NCBI RefSeq assembly: GCF_008360935.1
Contig: NZ_SRXO01000009.1
Span: 124,001 to 188,000 of the forward strand
DNA: 64,000 nucleotides
Source of the DNA: Siccirubricoccus phaeus
GTDB lineage: Bacteria; Pseudomonadota; Alphaproteobacteria; Acetobacterales; Acetobacteraceae
Direction of reading: 5' to 3'
Shown here: piece by piece, positions 50,341-59,098 of the stretch
Layout: every line of letters starts with the position of its first letter
Numbering within the stretch: position 1 is the stretch's first letter
Notes under the pieces: generated by a model
The model's database searches: none
The model's input: the letters and a program-made list of their open reading frames with translations, nothing else
Told to the model about the DNA's origin: nothing
Position numbers and translations under genes: made by a program

Positions 50341-50499
50341 TGGGTAAATCAATACGCCATTTACAATCTGTCCAACATGCCCCTTCGGATTTTCCATGAT
50401 CCAAATGCCTTGGCCTTCGGGCTTGGCATTTTGTCCAGATAGCCCGCCGCGGAAGGATGCCAGTTCACCAGCGAAGCGCCCGATTTGAACAAGCTGCAT
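50314..50499 (-). CDS. Hypothetical small protein
   Basis: A 61-residue frame starting MQLVQIGRFAGELASF and ending VNGVLIYPSIEVAAFE. The ribosome site is poor and the last third is AT-rich. Its beta-strand-like C-terminus and position between the replication gene and the small-gene operon make it plausible, but it may be spurious. Confidence 0.35.
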   Translation of the reverse strand: MQLVQIGRFAGELASFRGGLSGQNAKPEGQGIWIMENPKGHVGQIVNGVLIYPSIEVAAFE

Positions 50500-50512
50500 C
50501 GGAAGGGGCTCG

Positions 50513-50583
50513 GGTGCAGCGCAGCGCAATCGGGGTGCAATGCACCGGACTGCACCACGCGGGGTTAGGGTGCAGCAGGTGCA
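50513..50583. repeat. Iteron-like array: six copies of GGTGCA in 71 bp
   Basis: GGTGCA occurs at 50513, 50534, 50569 and 50578, and its complement TGCACC at 50541 and 50551; the pair at 50534-50546 forms an inverted repeat. It lies 76 bp past the end of the Prim-Pol gene. It may be the binding array for the element's replication protein (origin) or a regulator. Confidence 0.5.
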
Positions 50584-50658
50584 GGGGGGCTATGCCCTGC
50601 GCTTGCTGCGCCCCGCCTGCGCCCCCAGCCTCCCCACTCTGGACAGAAGGTAGAGATT

Positions 50659-52833
50659 TCAGTGAGGCGCGCTCGGGGGCGTCGGAATGGACACAATGCC
50701 GAAGTCCGCCACCTTCAACCCGGCGCCGCCGCGCATGCTCCCGACAATGGCGCAGGCGTGCGCCTGCGACACAACGGCGGCTCCGGGGTTCTCCATGGCA
50801 AGGCGTGCGTCGCGCACATCGGGCCGGCTGTTGAACTCGACAGGATCGCCATCGCCCCAGCCATACACGATGAAGCGTTCCGTGCCCGGCTCGCGGTAGA
50901 GCCTGCCCTTGGCTTCCAGCGTCGCGACGGCCGTTCGATATGCTCGGCTGCGCCCCTTGTCCGTCTCGGCGTCCAGAACGCCCCTCGCCGCCGTGCATGC
51001 CTCTTTCAGCGTGTCGCACGGAATGGAGGGCAGCGGATCGCCGGGCGCGGCGTTCGGCGTGCGGAGCGACAGTGCGAGACGCACCGCCTCGGCGTGGACC
51101 TTGGCAGGGTTGCCCTTGATTTGCGCGTCGCGCTCGGCGCGTATCTCCGCCGCCGTCATCTCCCGGCATACAACCGTGGTGATGCGCTCGCCGTCGCGAT
51201 CCTTGCCCAGCGGCACGACCTCATTGCGGAACTGGACAGCGGCTCCGGCGCCGTCTCGGATTTTGCCGCCGGAGCCGCCGCCCCACCATTTCGCGCTGAC
51301 AGTGCCCGTCTCGGCGTCCGGTTCCACGAGCACGCCCCAATCAAGGGCGCCGAGAAGCGAACCGTGGCCGCGCGGCGTGCCGCCGTGGTCCTTCGCCACA
51401 TGATGCACAAGGATCACGGCCGCACCCGTGGCGGCCCACATCTTCGCAACCTGCACCACGCGGCCCATGCCGGTGTTGCTGTTCTCGTCCATGCCGGGAA
51501 AGGCATCGGCGAGCACGTCAAGCACGACAAGGCCGATACCTTCATCCTGCACGATTTGCGTGATGGCTTCGGCGTCGCCGCTGGCATTGAAAAGGTCGGG
51601 CGTCGCGCCGATCAGCAGAAGGTCGGACGTGTCGCCGTGCTGTTGCCGCAGCGCGCGCAGCCGCCGCCGGATACTCCGGGGATTTTCGGACGCGATGTAG
51701 AGGGTGCGCGTCGCCGTCACCTTCCGCCCGAAGAACTCGCGGCCCTGCGCAACGCACATCGCGAGATGCGACGCGAACACGCTCTTGCCGCTGTTGGGCG
51801 GGCCATAGACGCAGTTCACGCTACCCGGCGCCAGCGCACCCTTGACGATGTAGGCGCCATCTTCCTCCGCCTCGCAATCGGCCAGCGTTTCCAGCTTGAA
51901 GCGCGAGCGCGCGGACGCGACGCGCTCCGCCGCCAGGGCATCGGGCGAGATCAGGGACGGCGGCTCCGGCACAGTGATCCCGCTGAACAGCACGTCCGGG
52001 TGCTTCGCGCCGCTGGCATTCTGCGCATAGGCGTAGGCGTTGCCTATTCGCATGTGCAGATCGTCGCCGACTACGGCGGAGCGTTCGCCCCATGGCGCCA
52101 TGATGTGCCGGCACATGGCTTCGCTCACGCCATGATCGCGCACGCGGCACGCCAGCCTATAGGCCGCTTCGCTGCGCTCGCCTTCTATCGCGGCCGGCGC
52201 ATCGTTGACGATGGACACGGCCGCATGGATCGCAGCGGGCGTATCAAGGTCCACGAGGGCGTGTTGTGCATTCGCCGCGCGCTCGCCCGGCGGCTTGCAC
52301 CGCAACACGACTTCGCGCGGCGCCTGCGCCATCGGCTGGTCAATCTCGACACGGTAGGGCACGCCATCAATCGTGCTGCCCGGCGCGAGCACGTAGCCAT
52401 GATGGCTGCGGATATCCAGGCCGGCACCAAGCGCACCTTGGTTCAGCGCGACATTCGCGCCCGTGTAGTAGAGATGCAGCCCGCCGGAGGGCGTGCGCAC
52501 CGTCAGGGTATCGAAGCCGCCATAAACCTGCATCCACGACGCCATGCCGTCGCGGCCGGGCTTCGTGTCGATATCGACCGCCACCATGTCGGTTGTCAGG
52601 ACGCCGATATTCCAATCGTGCCCCTTCCACCATGCTCGGATCGTCGCTTCGTCAGTGGTGGCCCATTCCGTCCACCCTTCCCATGTAGGCTTCTTCGCGC
52701 GCTTCGCGTTTCCCTCGCGTCCCGGTTCATCGGGGAGACACGGAAACACCCTGAACCCTCGCCGTGCCCAGGCAACGGCGGCGTCTTCTTTCGACATGAG
52801 CACGGCCGCAGTCCTCACATTTCGGGCCGGCAT
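50659..52833 (-). CDS. Prim-Pol primase fused to RepA-type helicase
   Basis: A 724-residue replication protein. The N-terminal bifunctional primase/polymerase domain has WARRGFRVFPC, DMVAVDIDTKPGRDG (catalytic Asp pair) and VRTPSGGLHLYY (SGGxH). A central RepA/AAA_25-type ATPase has Walker A GPPNSGKS and Walker B LVVLDVLADAF, with LVHHVAKDHGGTPRGHGS. It would start replication of the excised element. ATG 52833 is given; an internal ATG at 52797 (SKEDAAVAWARRG...) is also plausible. This type is common in phage satellites and plasmids. Confidence 0.88.
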   Translation of the reverse strand: MPARNVRTAAVLMSKEDAAVAWARRGFRVFPCLPDEPGREGNAKRAKKPTWEGWTEWATTDEATIRAWWKGHDWNIGVLTTDMVAVDIDTKPGRDGMASWMQVYGGFDTLTVRTPSGGLHLYYTGANVALNQGALGAGLDIRSHHGYVLAPGSTIDGVPYRVEIDQPMAQAPREVVLRCKPPGERAANAQHALVDLDTPAAIHAAVSIVNDAPAAIEGERSEAAYRLACRVRDHGVSEAMCRHIMAPWGERSAVVGDDLHMRIGNAYAYAQNASGAKHPDVLFSGITVPEPPSLISPDALAAERVASARSRFKLETLADCEAEEDGAYIVKGALAPGSVNCVYGPPNSGKSVFASHLAMCVAQGREFFGRKVTATRTLYIASENPRSIRRRLRALRQQHGDTSDLLLIGATPDLFNASGDAEAITQIVQDEGIGLVVLDVLADAFPGMDENSNTGMGRVVQVAKMWAATGAAVILVHHVAKDHGGTPRGHGSLLGALDWGVLVEPDAETGTVSAKWWGGGSGGKIRDGAGAAVQFRNEVVPLGKDRDGERITTVVCREMTAAEIRAERDAQIKGNPAKVHAEAVRLALSLRTPNAAPGDPLPSIPCDTLKEACTAARGVLDAETDKGRSRAYRTAVATLEAKGRLYREPGTERFIVYGWGDGDPVEFNSRPDVRDARLAMENPGAAVVSQAHACAIVGSMRGGAGLKVADFGIVSIPTPPSAPH

Positions 52834-52939
52834 TCACCGTCGCGGCGCCAGTGACGCGCGCCTATCGTCTCGGGTTCCGGGCGAGAGACAGGAAGCAGCG
52901 CCGCCGATCCTCGCCGCGTGGCGGGAGCCGGCGGTTTCG

Positions 52940-53188
52940 TCAGGCGGCGCGCTCTTGCTCGCTCGCCTTCTTCGGCAGCGTGCGCTTGACGGTGTGCGTC
53001 GGCTGGTTCGCCAGCCATTGCGCGGCGTGCTCGGCATCGAGACGCACGGAACGGCCGATCTTGATAAGGCGAAGCTCGCCTTCCGCCGCCTTGTTGTAGA
53101 TCGACGCGCGGCACAGTCCCGTCACCGGGCACTTTTGGCCGCTGCCGGGAAGCGGGATGAACCTGCCGGCATGGGGCGTGATAGCCAT
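52940..53188 (-). CDS. AlpA-like/excisionase helix-turn-helix protein
   Basis: An 82-residue DNA-binding protein with a MerR-like helix-turn-helix: VTGLCRASIYNKAAEGELRLIKIGRSVRLDAEHAAQWLA. Such AlpA/Xis proteins control integrase expression and excision in P4-like elements. GATGGAGAAGGACCA upstream of 53188 supports this start over longer frames. It lies between the unknown gene and the primase gene, in the order expected for satellites. Confidence 0.82.
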   Translation of the reverse strand: MAITPHAGRFIPLPGSGQKCPVTGLCRASIYNKAAEGELRLIKIGRSVRLDAEHAAQWLANQPTHTVKRTLPKKASEQERAA

Positions 53189-53288
53189 TGGTCCTTCTCC
53201 ATCGTCTAGGGTTGACGTTGGTAGAAGCCACGCAACCGCAGCCGTGCGCCAGATCGGCAAATCGGCAAGCCCCAAGATTTCTGCCGAT

Positions 53289-53867
53289 TTACGCCCTGCC
53301 GATCTTCTCGCCGCGATGGACGCGGATCGTCTCGGGCAAGCCTGCATAGGCTTCCCGGGCCGCCGCACGGTCGCATCCCGACGCCTCCATACAGCGTGCA
53401 ACGAAGTCATCGCGCTTCGTCTTCCGTCCCGCTGCTATGACCAGCGCCACGAACTCGGCGAGCCTTCCCGGCGCGTTTCTCCGGGTCGCACGTTCTGGTG
53501 CGGGAGCCACCCGCCACAGCCTTTGCACGTCCCGCACCGCCAGCCGTATGCCAGCCAACCATGGCGAACCGGATGCTAGCCGGCGGTCATTCACGATGTC
53601 CGCCGCATCCACCACCAACCACTTCGTCGCGGGTAGCACGTCGCCATTGCGATCAACGGCGGTAAGCTTCCCCTCCCTCAGATGGTCAAGCAGTTCAGCC
53701 GCAGCGGCTACAGCGCCGCCATCAATGACGGCGGTAGGGGCAGGGCCAATGCTCACGTTGTAGTGGTGCCTGCCCCGGCGCTCGACATCGGCGAGCGCGG
53801 CCCAACCGTCATGGTCGCGCGTCGCAATCCAAGCCACCGCGTCGGGCAGGGAATATGCCGCGCTCAC
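53289..53867 (-). CDS. Hypothetical protein coupled to integrase
   Basis: A 192-residue soluble protein starting with GTG that overlaps the integrase stop (GTGA, 53864-53867). Features: HYNVSIGPAPTAVIDGG, LVVDAADIVNDRRLASGSPW and a C-terminal helical part KTKRDDFVARCMEASGCDRAAAREAYAG. No domain is recognised. Coupling to the integrase suggests a role in recombination control or element maintenance, which is inference. Confidence 0.65.
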   Translation of the reverse strand: MSAAYSLPDAVAWIATRDHDGWAALADVERRGRHHYNVSIGPAPTAVIDGGAVAAAAELLDHLREGKLTAVDRNGDVLPATKWLVVDAADIVNDRRLASGSPWLAGIRLAVRDVQRLWRVAPAPERATRRNAPGRLAEFVALVIAAGRKTKRDDFVARCMEASGCDRAAAREAYAGLPETIRVHRGEKIGRA

Positions 53868-55375
53868 GCTTCCGCCTCCGCCGTCGCCGCGTCGGCATGA
53901 AGCCGATGCACGGTAGCCGGCGCCTTCTCACAATACGCGGCCCAATCCGCCATCAACGCGGCGCGCTTGTTGAACAGATCGCCGCGCGCATACGCGGCTT
54001 CCGTCTTGTCGGCGGTCTGGTGGGCAAGCGCACGCTCGATAATCTCGCGCGGGTGCGCCGTCGCTTCGCCGGCCCAATCGCGGAACGTGCTCCGCGCCGT
54101 GCCGTGCGCCGTCAGGTCCGCATGCCCCATGCGCTTCAACACCGCGCCAAGCGACATGTCGGAAAGCGGCGTGCCCTTCCGCATGCCGGGGAAGATCAGC
54201 GCATCGGGATCGGGCTTGCCGTCTTCCGGCAGAAGGCCGCGCAGCAATGTCACGGCGGCGGGCGCCAACGGGACGCGGTGTTCACGCTTCCCCTTCATGC
54301 GGGCGGCCGGGATGGTCCACGCGGCGGCATCAAGGTCAACCTCACGCCACGTCGCAAGGCGCACTTCCCCGGAGCGCGACGCGCAAAGAATGGCGAACTC
54401 CAAGGCGCGGGCGGACGTGCCCTCGCGCTCGCGCAGTGCCTTCATGAACTCGGGGATGCGGCGCCAGTCCAGGGCGGCATGGTGTTCAACCTCGGCGACT
54501 TGGCTACGCGCCTTGAGTGCCAGGGCAAGATTGCCCTTCCACATGGCCGGGTTCGGACCCTCGCGCCATTTGTGAACCGTCGCATAATCCAACACGGCTT
54601 CGATGCGCCCCCGGAGCCGGCTCGCGGTTTCCGCCTTGGTGGTCCAGATCGGGCGCAGCGCCGCCAAGACGTGCGATGCCTCCACCGCCGCAACGGGCAC
54701 GTCGCCGAAGTGCGGCAGGGCATAGGTGGTCAATGTCATGCGCCACTGCGCGATGTGCTTCTCATTGGCCCCGGCCCGGCCTTCCACCTTGTCGGCAAGG
54801 AACGCTTCGACCGCCTGCGCGAAGGTGACGGCGCGGAGCTTCGCGCGCTCCGCTTCGGCCGCTTCCGCCGCCTTCCGCGCGTCGCGATCTTCCAAGGGGT
54901 CTATGCCCTCGCGGACCATGCGAAGCAGCGAAGCCGCCTTCTCACGGGCTTCGGCGAGCGACAGGGGCGCACCCGAGACGGAACCGGGCGCCGAGCCAAG
55001 CCCCATCTCGCGCAGCTTCCCGCCAGGCATGGTGTATCGGAACAACCAGAACTTCACCAAGGGCGGCGCCTTGGCGTCCTTGGCCGGCTGGCGCCCGGCG
55101 GCAACCGCCCGCGCATCTTGCGGCGTCATGGTCCCCGCCCGCAGTCCTTCCATGGCGTCCCATGCGCGAGCCGCGCTCGCCTGTGCTTCCGCCCGCGTGC
55201 GGGGGCGGCCCGTGGTGCCGGAGCCGTCCCCGGCCGCGTCTTCCTCCCGCACCACGGCGGGCCGCACCAACAGATAGAGGTTGCCCCCGGCGCCATACCG
55301 CTTCGGCTTGCCGCCGGGTCCGGGCTTGGCGTTCTGCACCGCTATCGCGGTCAAGCCCTTGGCGATCCGAGGCAT
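53864..55375 (-). CDS. P4-type tyrosine integrase
   Basis: A 503-residue tyrosine recombinase with an N-terminal DUF4102 arm-binding domain (AKGLTAIAVQNAKPGPGGKPKRYGAGGNLYLLVRP in parts), a core-binding domain and the catalytic domain: Arg in SRSGEVRLATW, Lys in RMKGKREHRVPL, HGTARSTFRDW, His in LAHQTADK and Tyr in EAAYARGDL. Start at 55375 is chosen by AAGGAACC and the typical MPRIAKGLT beginning. It lies 238 bp from the tRNA-Ser gene into which the element is inserted and should catalyse excision and integration. Confidence 0.93.
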   Translation of the reverse strand: MPRIAKGLTAIAVQNAKPGPGGKPKRYGAGGNLYLLVRPAVVREEDAAGDGSGTTGRPRTRAEAQASAARAWDAMEGLRAGTMTPQDARAVAAGRQPAKDAKAPPLVKFWLFRYTMPGGKLREMGLGSAPGSVSGAPLSLAEAREKAASLLRMVREGIDPLEDRDARKAAEAAEAERAKLRAVTFAQAVEAFLADKVEGRAGANEKHIAQWRMTLTTYALPHFGDVPVAAVEASHVLAALRPIWTTKAETASRLRGRIEAVLDYATVHKWREGPNPAMWKGNLALALKARSQVAEVEHHAALDWRRIPEFMKALREREGTSARALEFAILCASRSGEVRLATWREVDLDAAAWTIPAARMKGKREHRVPLAPAAVTLLRGLLPEDGKPDPDALIFPGMRKGTPLSDMSLGAVLKRMGHADLTAHGTARSTFRDWAGEATAHPREIIERALAHQTADKTEAAYARGDLFNKRAALMADWAAYCEKAPATVHRLHADAATAEAEA

Positions 55376-55511
55376 TTGCCGGTTCCTTCCGCCGCAAGGG
55401 GCGGTCAATCCGTTCCCCTATGCGTCCCCTAATAGGCCATCTGATAGAGGGTGCGCAATGGTGACGTGCGATAGACGCGCAGAACGTCACCCGCACCGGC
55501 AGATGCAGGAC

Positions 55512-55526
55512 AAAACGTCGCGTTTT
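55512..55526. promoter_or_regulatory. AAAACG-TCG-CGTTTT stem near the integrase promoter
   Basis: A perfect 6-bp stem with a 3-base loop in the 238-bp region between the integrase start and the tRNA. The region also contains TATAAAGG (55533-55540), locally AT-rich. It may be part of the arm-type or Xis binding sites of the attachment region or of the integrase promoter. Confidence 0.3.
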
Positions 55527-55612
55527 CAACGGTATAAAGGGGGTCAGGGCGGGCCAGATAGCGGCCGTTAGACGCTGGTGGCGCGCCTCAGATCGTCAGA
55601 AAATGGGGTTAT

Positions 55613-55703
<91 letters not shown>

Positions 55704-55747
55704 TGGCCGGCGCCCCTATAGGCGGTCCGCCGCCCTCAGGCAACGCT

Positions 55748-57256
55748 TCAGCGCCTGGCCTTCCGCCCCAGCAACCCCAGCCCGATCGCCACGACACAGG
55801 CCGTGGTATACATCCCGAAGGCGTTCACATAGCCGATCATCGCCGCCTGCCGCTCGATCTCCCGCCCCAGCCGGCTCAGCCCGGCCAGGGTGTCCAGCGT
55901 CCAGCCTCCCATCACCGCCGGTACCCCCAGCACCTCGTTATAGGGCGAGATCATCTCCGTCATCCGGCTGTAATTCATGGTGGTGGAGCGCAGAATCTCC
56001 GTCACGCTCAGCGAAATGAACAGGGAGGAGCCGATGTTCCGCAGCAGATGGAACAGCGACATCGCCTCCGCCAGCTGCCGGTTCTCCAGGCCGGAGAAGG
56101 TCATCACCGTCAGCGGCACCCACACCACCCCCACCCCCACCCCCTGCAGCACCGCATTGGCCAGCAGCACATCCACCCCAGTGTTGAGGTCGAGCTGCGT
56201 CAGCCACACCCCCTGCACCACCAGGATGCCGAAGCCGATCGACATGCCGATCCGCGGATCCCACCGCCCGATCAGCAGGGTCGCCCCGAAGCCGATGGTG
56301 CCGCCGATGCCCCGGTAGCCGGTGATCATCCCGATGATGCTGTCCGGATAGCCAGCATGCTGCTGCAGCAGCGAAGGCAGCAACACCGTCGGGGTGAAGT
56401 TCACCATGCCGTAGAGGAAGACCAGGGCCAGCCCCAGCGCGTAATTCCGGTCCAGCAGCAGCCGCAGGTCGAGGAAGGGCTGCCGCGCCGTCAGGCTGTG
56501 CGCCAGGAAGACCCAGAAGGCGAGGCCCGCCACGCAGGTCTCGATGACGATCTCCGGGCTCTCATACCAATCCAGCCGCTGCCCGCGGGAGAGCACGAGC
56601 TGCAAACTGGCGATCGCCACGGAGAGCGAAAGGAAGCCCAGCCAGTCCAGCGGCGTCCGCGCCGCCGGCCGGTCCGGCGGTAGGGCGAAGCGCAGCCCGA
56701 CCCAGGCGACGATCCCGGCGGGGACGATCATGTAGAAGGCCCAGCGCCAATTATACATCTCCGCCAGCACGCCGCCGAGCGCCGGCCCGATCACCGGCCC
56801 CAGCACCACCGTCATGCCGAAGATGGAGCTGACCAGCCCCGCCCGGCGGCGGGGGAAGCTGTCCAGCACCATCGCATTGGCCAGCGGCACCACCGGCGCC
56901 CCGGCGCCACCCTGCAGGATGCGCCAGGCGACGATCGCCTCCAGGCTCTCCGCCTGGCCGCACAGATAGGTGGCCAGGGTGAAGAGGGCGACGCTCCCCA
57001 GCATCACCCGCCTGCGGCCGTAGCGCGCCACCAGGAAGCCGGTCGTCGGCGTGACGATGGCGGTGGCCAGGATGTTGAAGGTGGTGGTCCAGGCGATCTC
57101 GTCGGCCGTCGCCGCGAAGCTGCCCTGCATCTGCGGCAGCAGGGTGGAGGCGACCAGCAGCGTCGTCGCATAGAGCGTCGAGGCCAGCACCACCGCCGCC
57201 ATGATGAAGAGGCGGCGGCCCAGCGGCAGGTCGAGGATTGCCGGCGGTTCCGCCAT
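55748..57256 (-). CDS. emrB: DHA2 (EmrB/QacA) family MFS drug efflux transporter
   Basis: A 502-residue 14-TM inner-membrane exporter. The first helix reads MAAVVLASTLYATTLLVASTLLP rather than the classical LDGTIVNVALP, so it belongs to a divergent branch; ARYGRRRVMLG is motif A. It is transcribed leftward, divergent from the marR-emrA pair, which should supply its regulator and adaptor. It is a second, independent copy of the efflux type at 2.9-6.2 kb. Substrate unknown. Confidence 0.9.
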   Translation of the reverse strand: MAEPPAILDLPLGRRLFIMAAVVLASTLYATTLLVASTLLPQMQGSFAATADEIAWTTTFNILATAIVTPTTGFLVARYGRRRVMLGSVALFTLATYLCGQAESLEAIVAWRILQGGAGAPVVPLANAMVLDSFPRRRAGLVSSIFGMTVVLGPVIGPALGGVLAEMYNWRWAFYMIVPAGIVAWVGLRFALPPDRPAARTPLDWLGFLSLSVAIASLQLVLSRGQRLDWYESPEIVIETCVAGLAFWVFLAHSLTARQPFLDLRLLLDRNYALGLALVFLYGMVNFTPTVLLPSLLQQHAGYPDSIIGMITGYRGIGGTIGFGATLLIGRWDPRIGMSIGFGILVVQGVWLTQLDLNTGVDVLLANAVLQGVGVGVVWVPLTVMTFSGLENRQLAEAMSLFHLLRNIGSSLFISLSVTEILRSTTMNYSRMTEMISPYNEVLGVPAVMGGWTLDTLAGLSRLGREIERQAAMIGYVNAFGMYTTACVVAIGLGLLGRKARR

Positions 57257-57281
57257 CGCCCGTTCGTTCCTCCCCCTTGGC

Positions 57282-57316
57282 CTTGTCGCCTGGGCAATGG
57301 TAGCCTAGGCAACAAG
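57282..57316. promoter_or_regulatory. MarR operator in the divergent emrB / marR promoter region
   Basis: CTTGTCGCCTGGGC (57282-57295) and its complement-like GCCTAGGCAACAAG (57303-57316) form a 14-bp inverted repeat with two mismatches and a 7-base centre. It is 17-50 bp from the marR start and in the only intergenic space shared with emrB. A MarR dimer binding here would control both directions. Confidence 0.6.
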
Positions 57317-57332
57317 AAGCCGCCAAGCTGTC

Positions 57333-57833
57333 ATGGAAGCGTCCCCGCTGAACGAGATCGACGACCGCCGGACCATCGGCTTCCTGCTTTCGGACGTCGC
57401 GCGGATGATGCGCGCCGCCTTCGACCGGCGGGTGCGCCGGCTCGGCCTCACCCGCTCGCAATGGCTGGTCCTTTCCCTGCTGCATCGCCGCCCGGGCGTC
57501 AGCCAGTCGGAGCTGGCGGAGATGCTGGAGGTGGAGCGCGCCGCGGCGGGCCGGATGGTGGACCGGCTGGAGCGCCGCCACTGGCTGGTCCGCCGGCCGG
57601 ACCGGCTGGATCGCCGGATCAACCGCCTTTACCTGACCGCGGAGGCCGAGGCGGTGCAGGCGGAGATGGGCTGCATCGCGGTGGAGCTGCTGGACGATGC
57701 CATGGCCGGGCTGAGCGGGGAGGAGAGGGAGGCCCTCTCCGAGATGCTGGAGCGGGTCAAGGCGCAGCTCCAGGGCATGGCGCCGCGCCCTGCCGCCCCG
57801 GCGCCCGCGCCCCGCCCGGACCTCGCACCATGA
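57333..57833 (+). CDS. MarR family transcriptional regulator
   Basis: A 166-residue winged-helix regulator: LTRSQWLVLSLLHRRPGVSQSELAEML (helix-turn-helix), VERAAAGRMVDRLERR and the wing RRPDRLDRRINRLYLT. The Pro/Ala-rich tail is unusual. It overlaps the emrA start by 4 bp (ATGA), so regulator and adaptor are co-translated, and it is divergent from emrB. It is expected to sense an efflux substrate and repress both directions through the operator at 57282-57316. Confidence 0.92.
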   Translation: MEASPLNEIDDRRTIGFLLSDVARMMRAAFDRRVRRLGLTRSQWLVLSLLHRRPGVSQSELAEMLEVERAAAGRMVDRLERRHWLVRRPDRLDRRINRLYLTAEAEAVQAEMGCIAVELLDDAMAGLSGEEREALSEMLERVKAQLQGMAPRPAAPAPAPRPDLAP

Positions 57834-58930
57834 GCAGCGGCGGCAGACGCACCTTGCTGCGCCTGGTCCTGCTGCTGGGGGTGCCGGCAGCGGTCATCGC
57901 CGGCGGGCTGGCCTTCTGGCTCACCGGCGGCCGCTACATCACCACCGAGAACGCCTATGTGAAGGCCGATATCATCGAGATCGCGCCGGAGATTTCCGGC
58001 CGGGTGGCGGAGGTCGGGGTGCTGGACCACGCCCAGGTGCGGGCCGGCGACCTGCTGCTGCGGATCGACCCGGAGCCCTTCCGCCTGGCGCTGGCCAAGG
58101 CGGAGGCGGAGCTGGACAGCGCCCGTGCCCAGGTGGAGACCGCCCGCGCCACCTACCATGAGACGCTGAGCGAGCTGGGCGAGCTGGAAAGCCGTGCCGA
58201 CTTCCTCGCCCGCCAGGCGCGGCGGCAATTGGACCTCGCCGCCCGCGGCGTCTCCCCGGCGGCACGGCTGGAGGAGACGCTGAGCGACGCAAGGGTGGCG
58301 CGGGAGCGCATCAATGTGCTGCGCCAGCGGCTGGCAAGGCTGCTGACCACGCTGAAGGGCAACCCGGAATTGCCGGCGGACGACCACCCCAGCGTGTTGG
58401 AAAAGCTGGCGGAGCGCGACCGCGCCGCGCTGGACCTGGCGCGCACCACGGTGACGGCGCCGGTGGGCGGCACCATCGTGAACATGAAGCTGCAGCGCGG
58501 GGAGCAGGTGCGGGCGGCGACGCCGGTCTTCGCCCTGGTCTCGGAGCGGCGGCCCTGGGTGGAGGCCAACCTGAAGGAGACCACCCTGACGCATGTGGCG
58601 GTGGGCCAGCGGGTGAAGGTGGTGCTGGATATCTACCCGGACCGGGCCTGGGTGGGGGTGGTGGAAAGCATCAGCCCGGCCACCGGGGCGGAATTCGCGA
58701 TCCTGCCGCCGCAGAATGCCTCGGGGAATTGGGTGAAGGTGGTGCAGCGTCTGCCGGTGCGGGTGCGGCTGGAACCCTTTGCCGGGGAGCCACCGCTGCG
58801 GGCGGGGGCGACGGCGACGGTCGCCATCGATACCGGGCGGCAGAGGCAGCTCGGCGATTTGTCGGCGGGGCTGTTCGGGCTGTTCCGGGACGGCGCGCAG
58901 GCGGCGAGCAGCGAGGTGGCGGCGCGGTAG
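57830..58930 (+). CDS. emrA: HlyD/EmrA family membrane fusion protein
   Basis: A 366-residue periplasmic adaptor. An N-terminal membrane helix (LVLLLGVPAAVIAGGLAFWL) is followed by ITTENAYVKADIIEIAPEISGRV, the coiled-coil hairpin and the C-terminal QNASGNWVKVVQRLPVRVRL signature. ATG 57830 overlaps the marR stop. It should connect the divergent EmrB to an outer-membrane channel encoded elsewhere. A family-C palindromic repeat follows its stop. Confidence 0.92.
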   Translation: MSSGGRRTLLRLVLLLGVPAAVIAGGLAFWLTGGRYITTENAYVKADIIEIAPEISGRVAEVGVLDHAQVRAGDLLLRIDPEPFRLALAKAEAELDSARAQVETARATYHETLSELGELESRADFLARQARRQLDLAARGVSPAARLEETLSDARVARERINVLRQRLARLLTTLKGNPELPADDHPSVLEKLAERDRAALDLARTTVTAPVGGTIVNMKLQRGEQVRAATPVFALVSERRPWVEANLKETTLTHVAVGQRVKVVLDIYPDRAWVGVVESISPATGAEFAILPPQNASGNWVKVVQRLPVRVRLEPFAGEPPLRAGATATVAIDTGRQRQLGDLSAGLFGLFRDGAQAASSEVAAR

Positions 58931-58934
58931 TGTT

Positions 58935-59098
58935 CGAGAGGGGCTCTGCCCCTCTCGAGCTCACCCCGCCAAAGGCCGAAGGGCCCTTGGAAACCATGAG
59001 TTTTGCGTCTCGACCGACGGGTCCAAAACTCAAGGGTTCCAAGGGCCCTTCGGCCCTTGGCGGGATGGAGTTTGAGGAAGGGCAGCGCCCTTCCTCAA
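58935..59098. repeat. Large imperfect palindromic intergenic repeat (family C), copy 2
   Basis: It begins with a GAGAGGGGC/GCCCCTCTC hairpin just after the emrA stop and continues with the AAGGCC, TTGAGTTTTG and GGGCCC arms seen at 15411-15559. It ends at the convergent amidase gene's stop. Most positions agree with copy 1. It is a likely bidirectional terminator or REP-type repeat. Confidence 0.65.

Noticed and set aside
55512-55526. Intrinsic terminator with T-run
   Set aside because: The T-run is part of the stem arm rather than after it, and no rightward gene ends here; a regulatory site is more likely.
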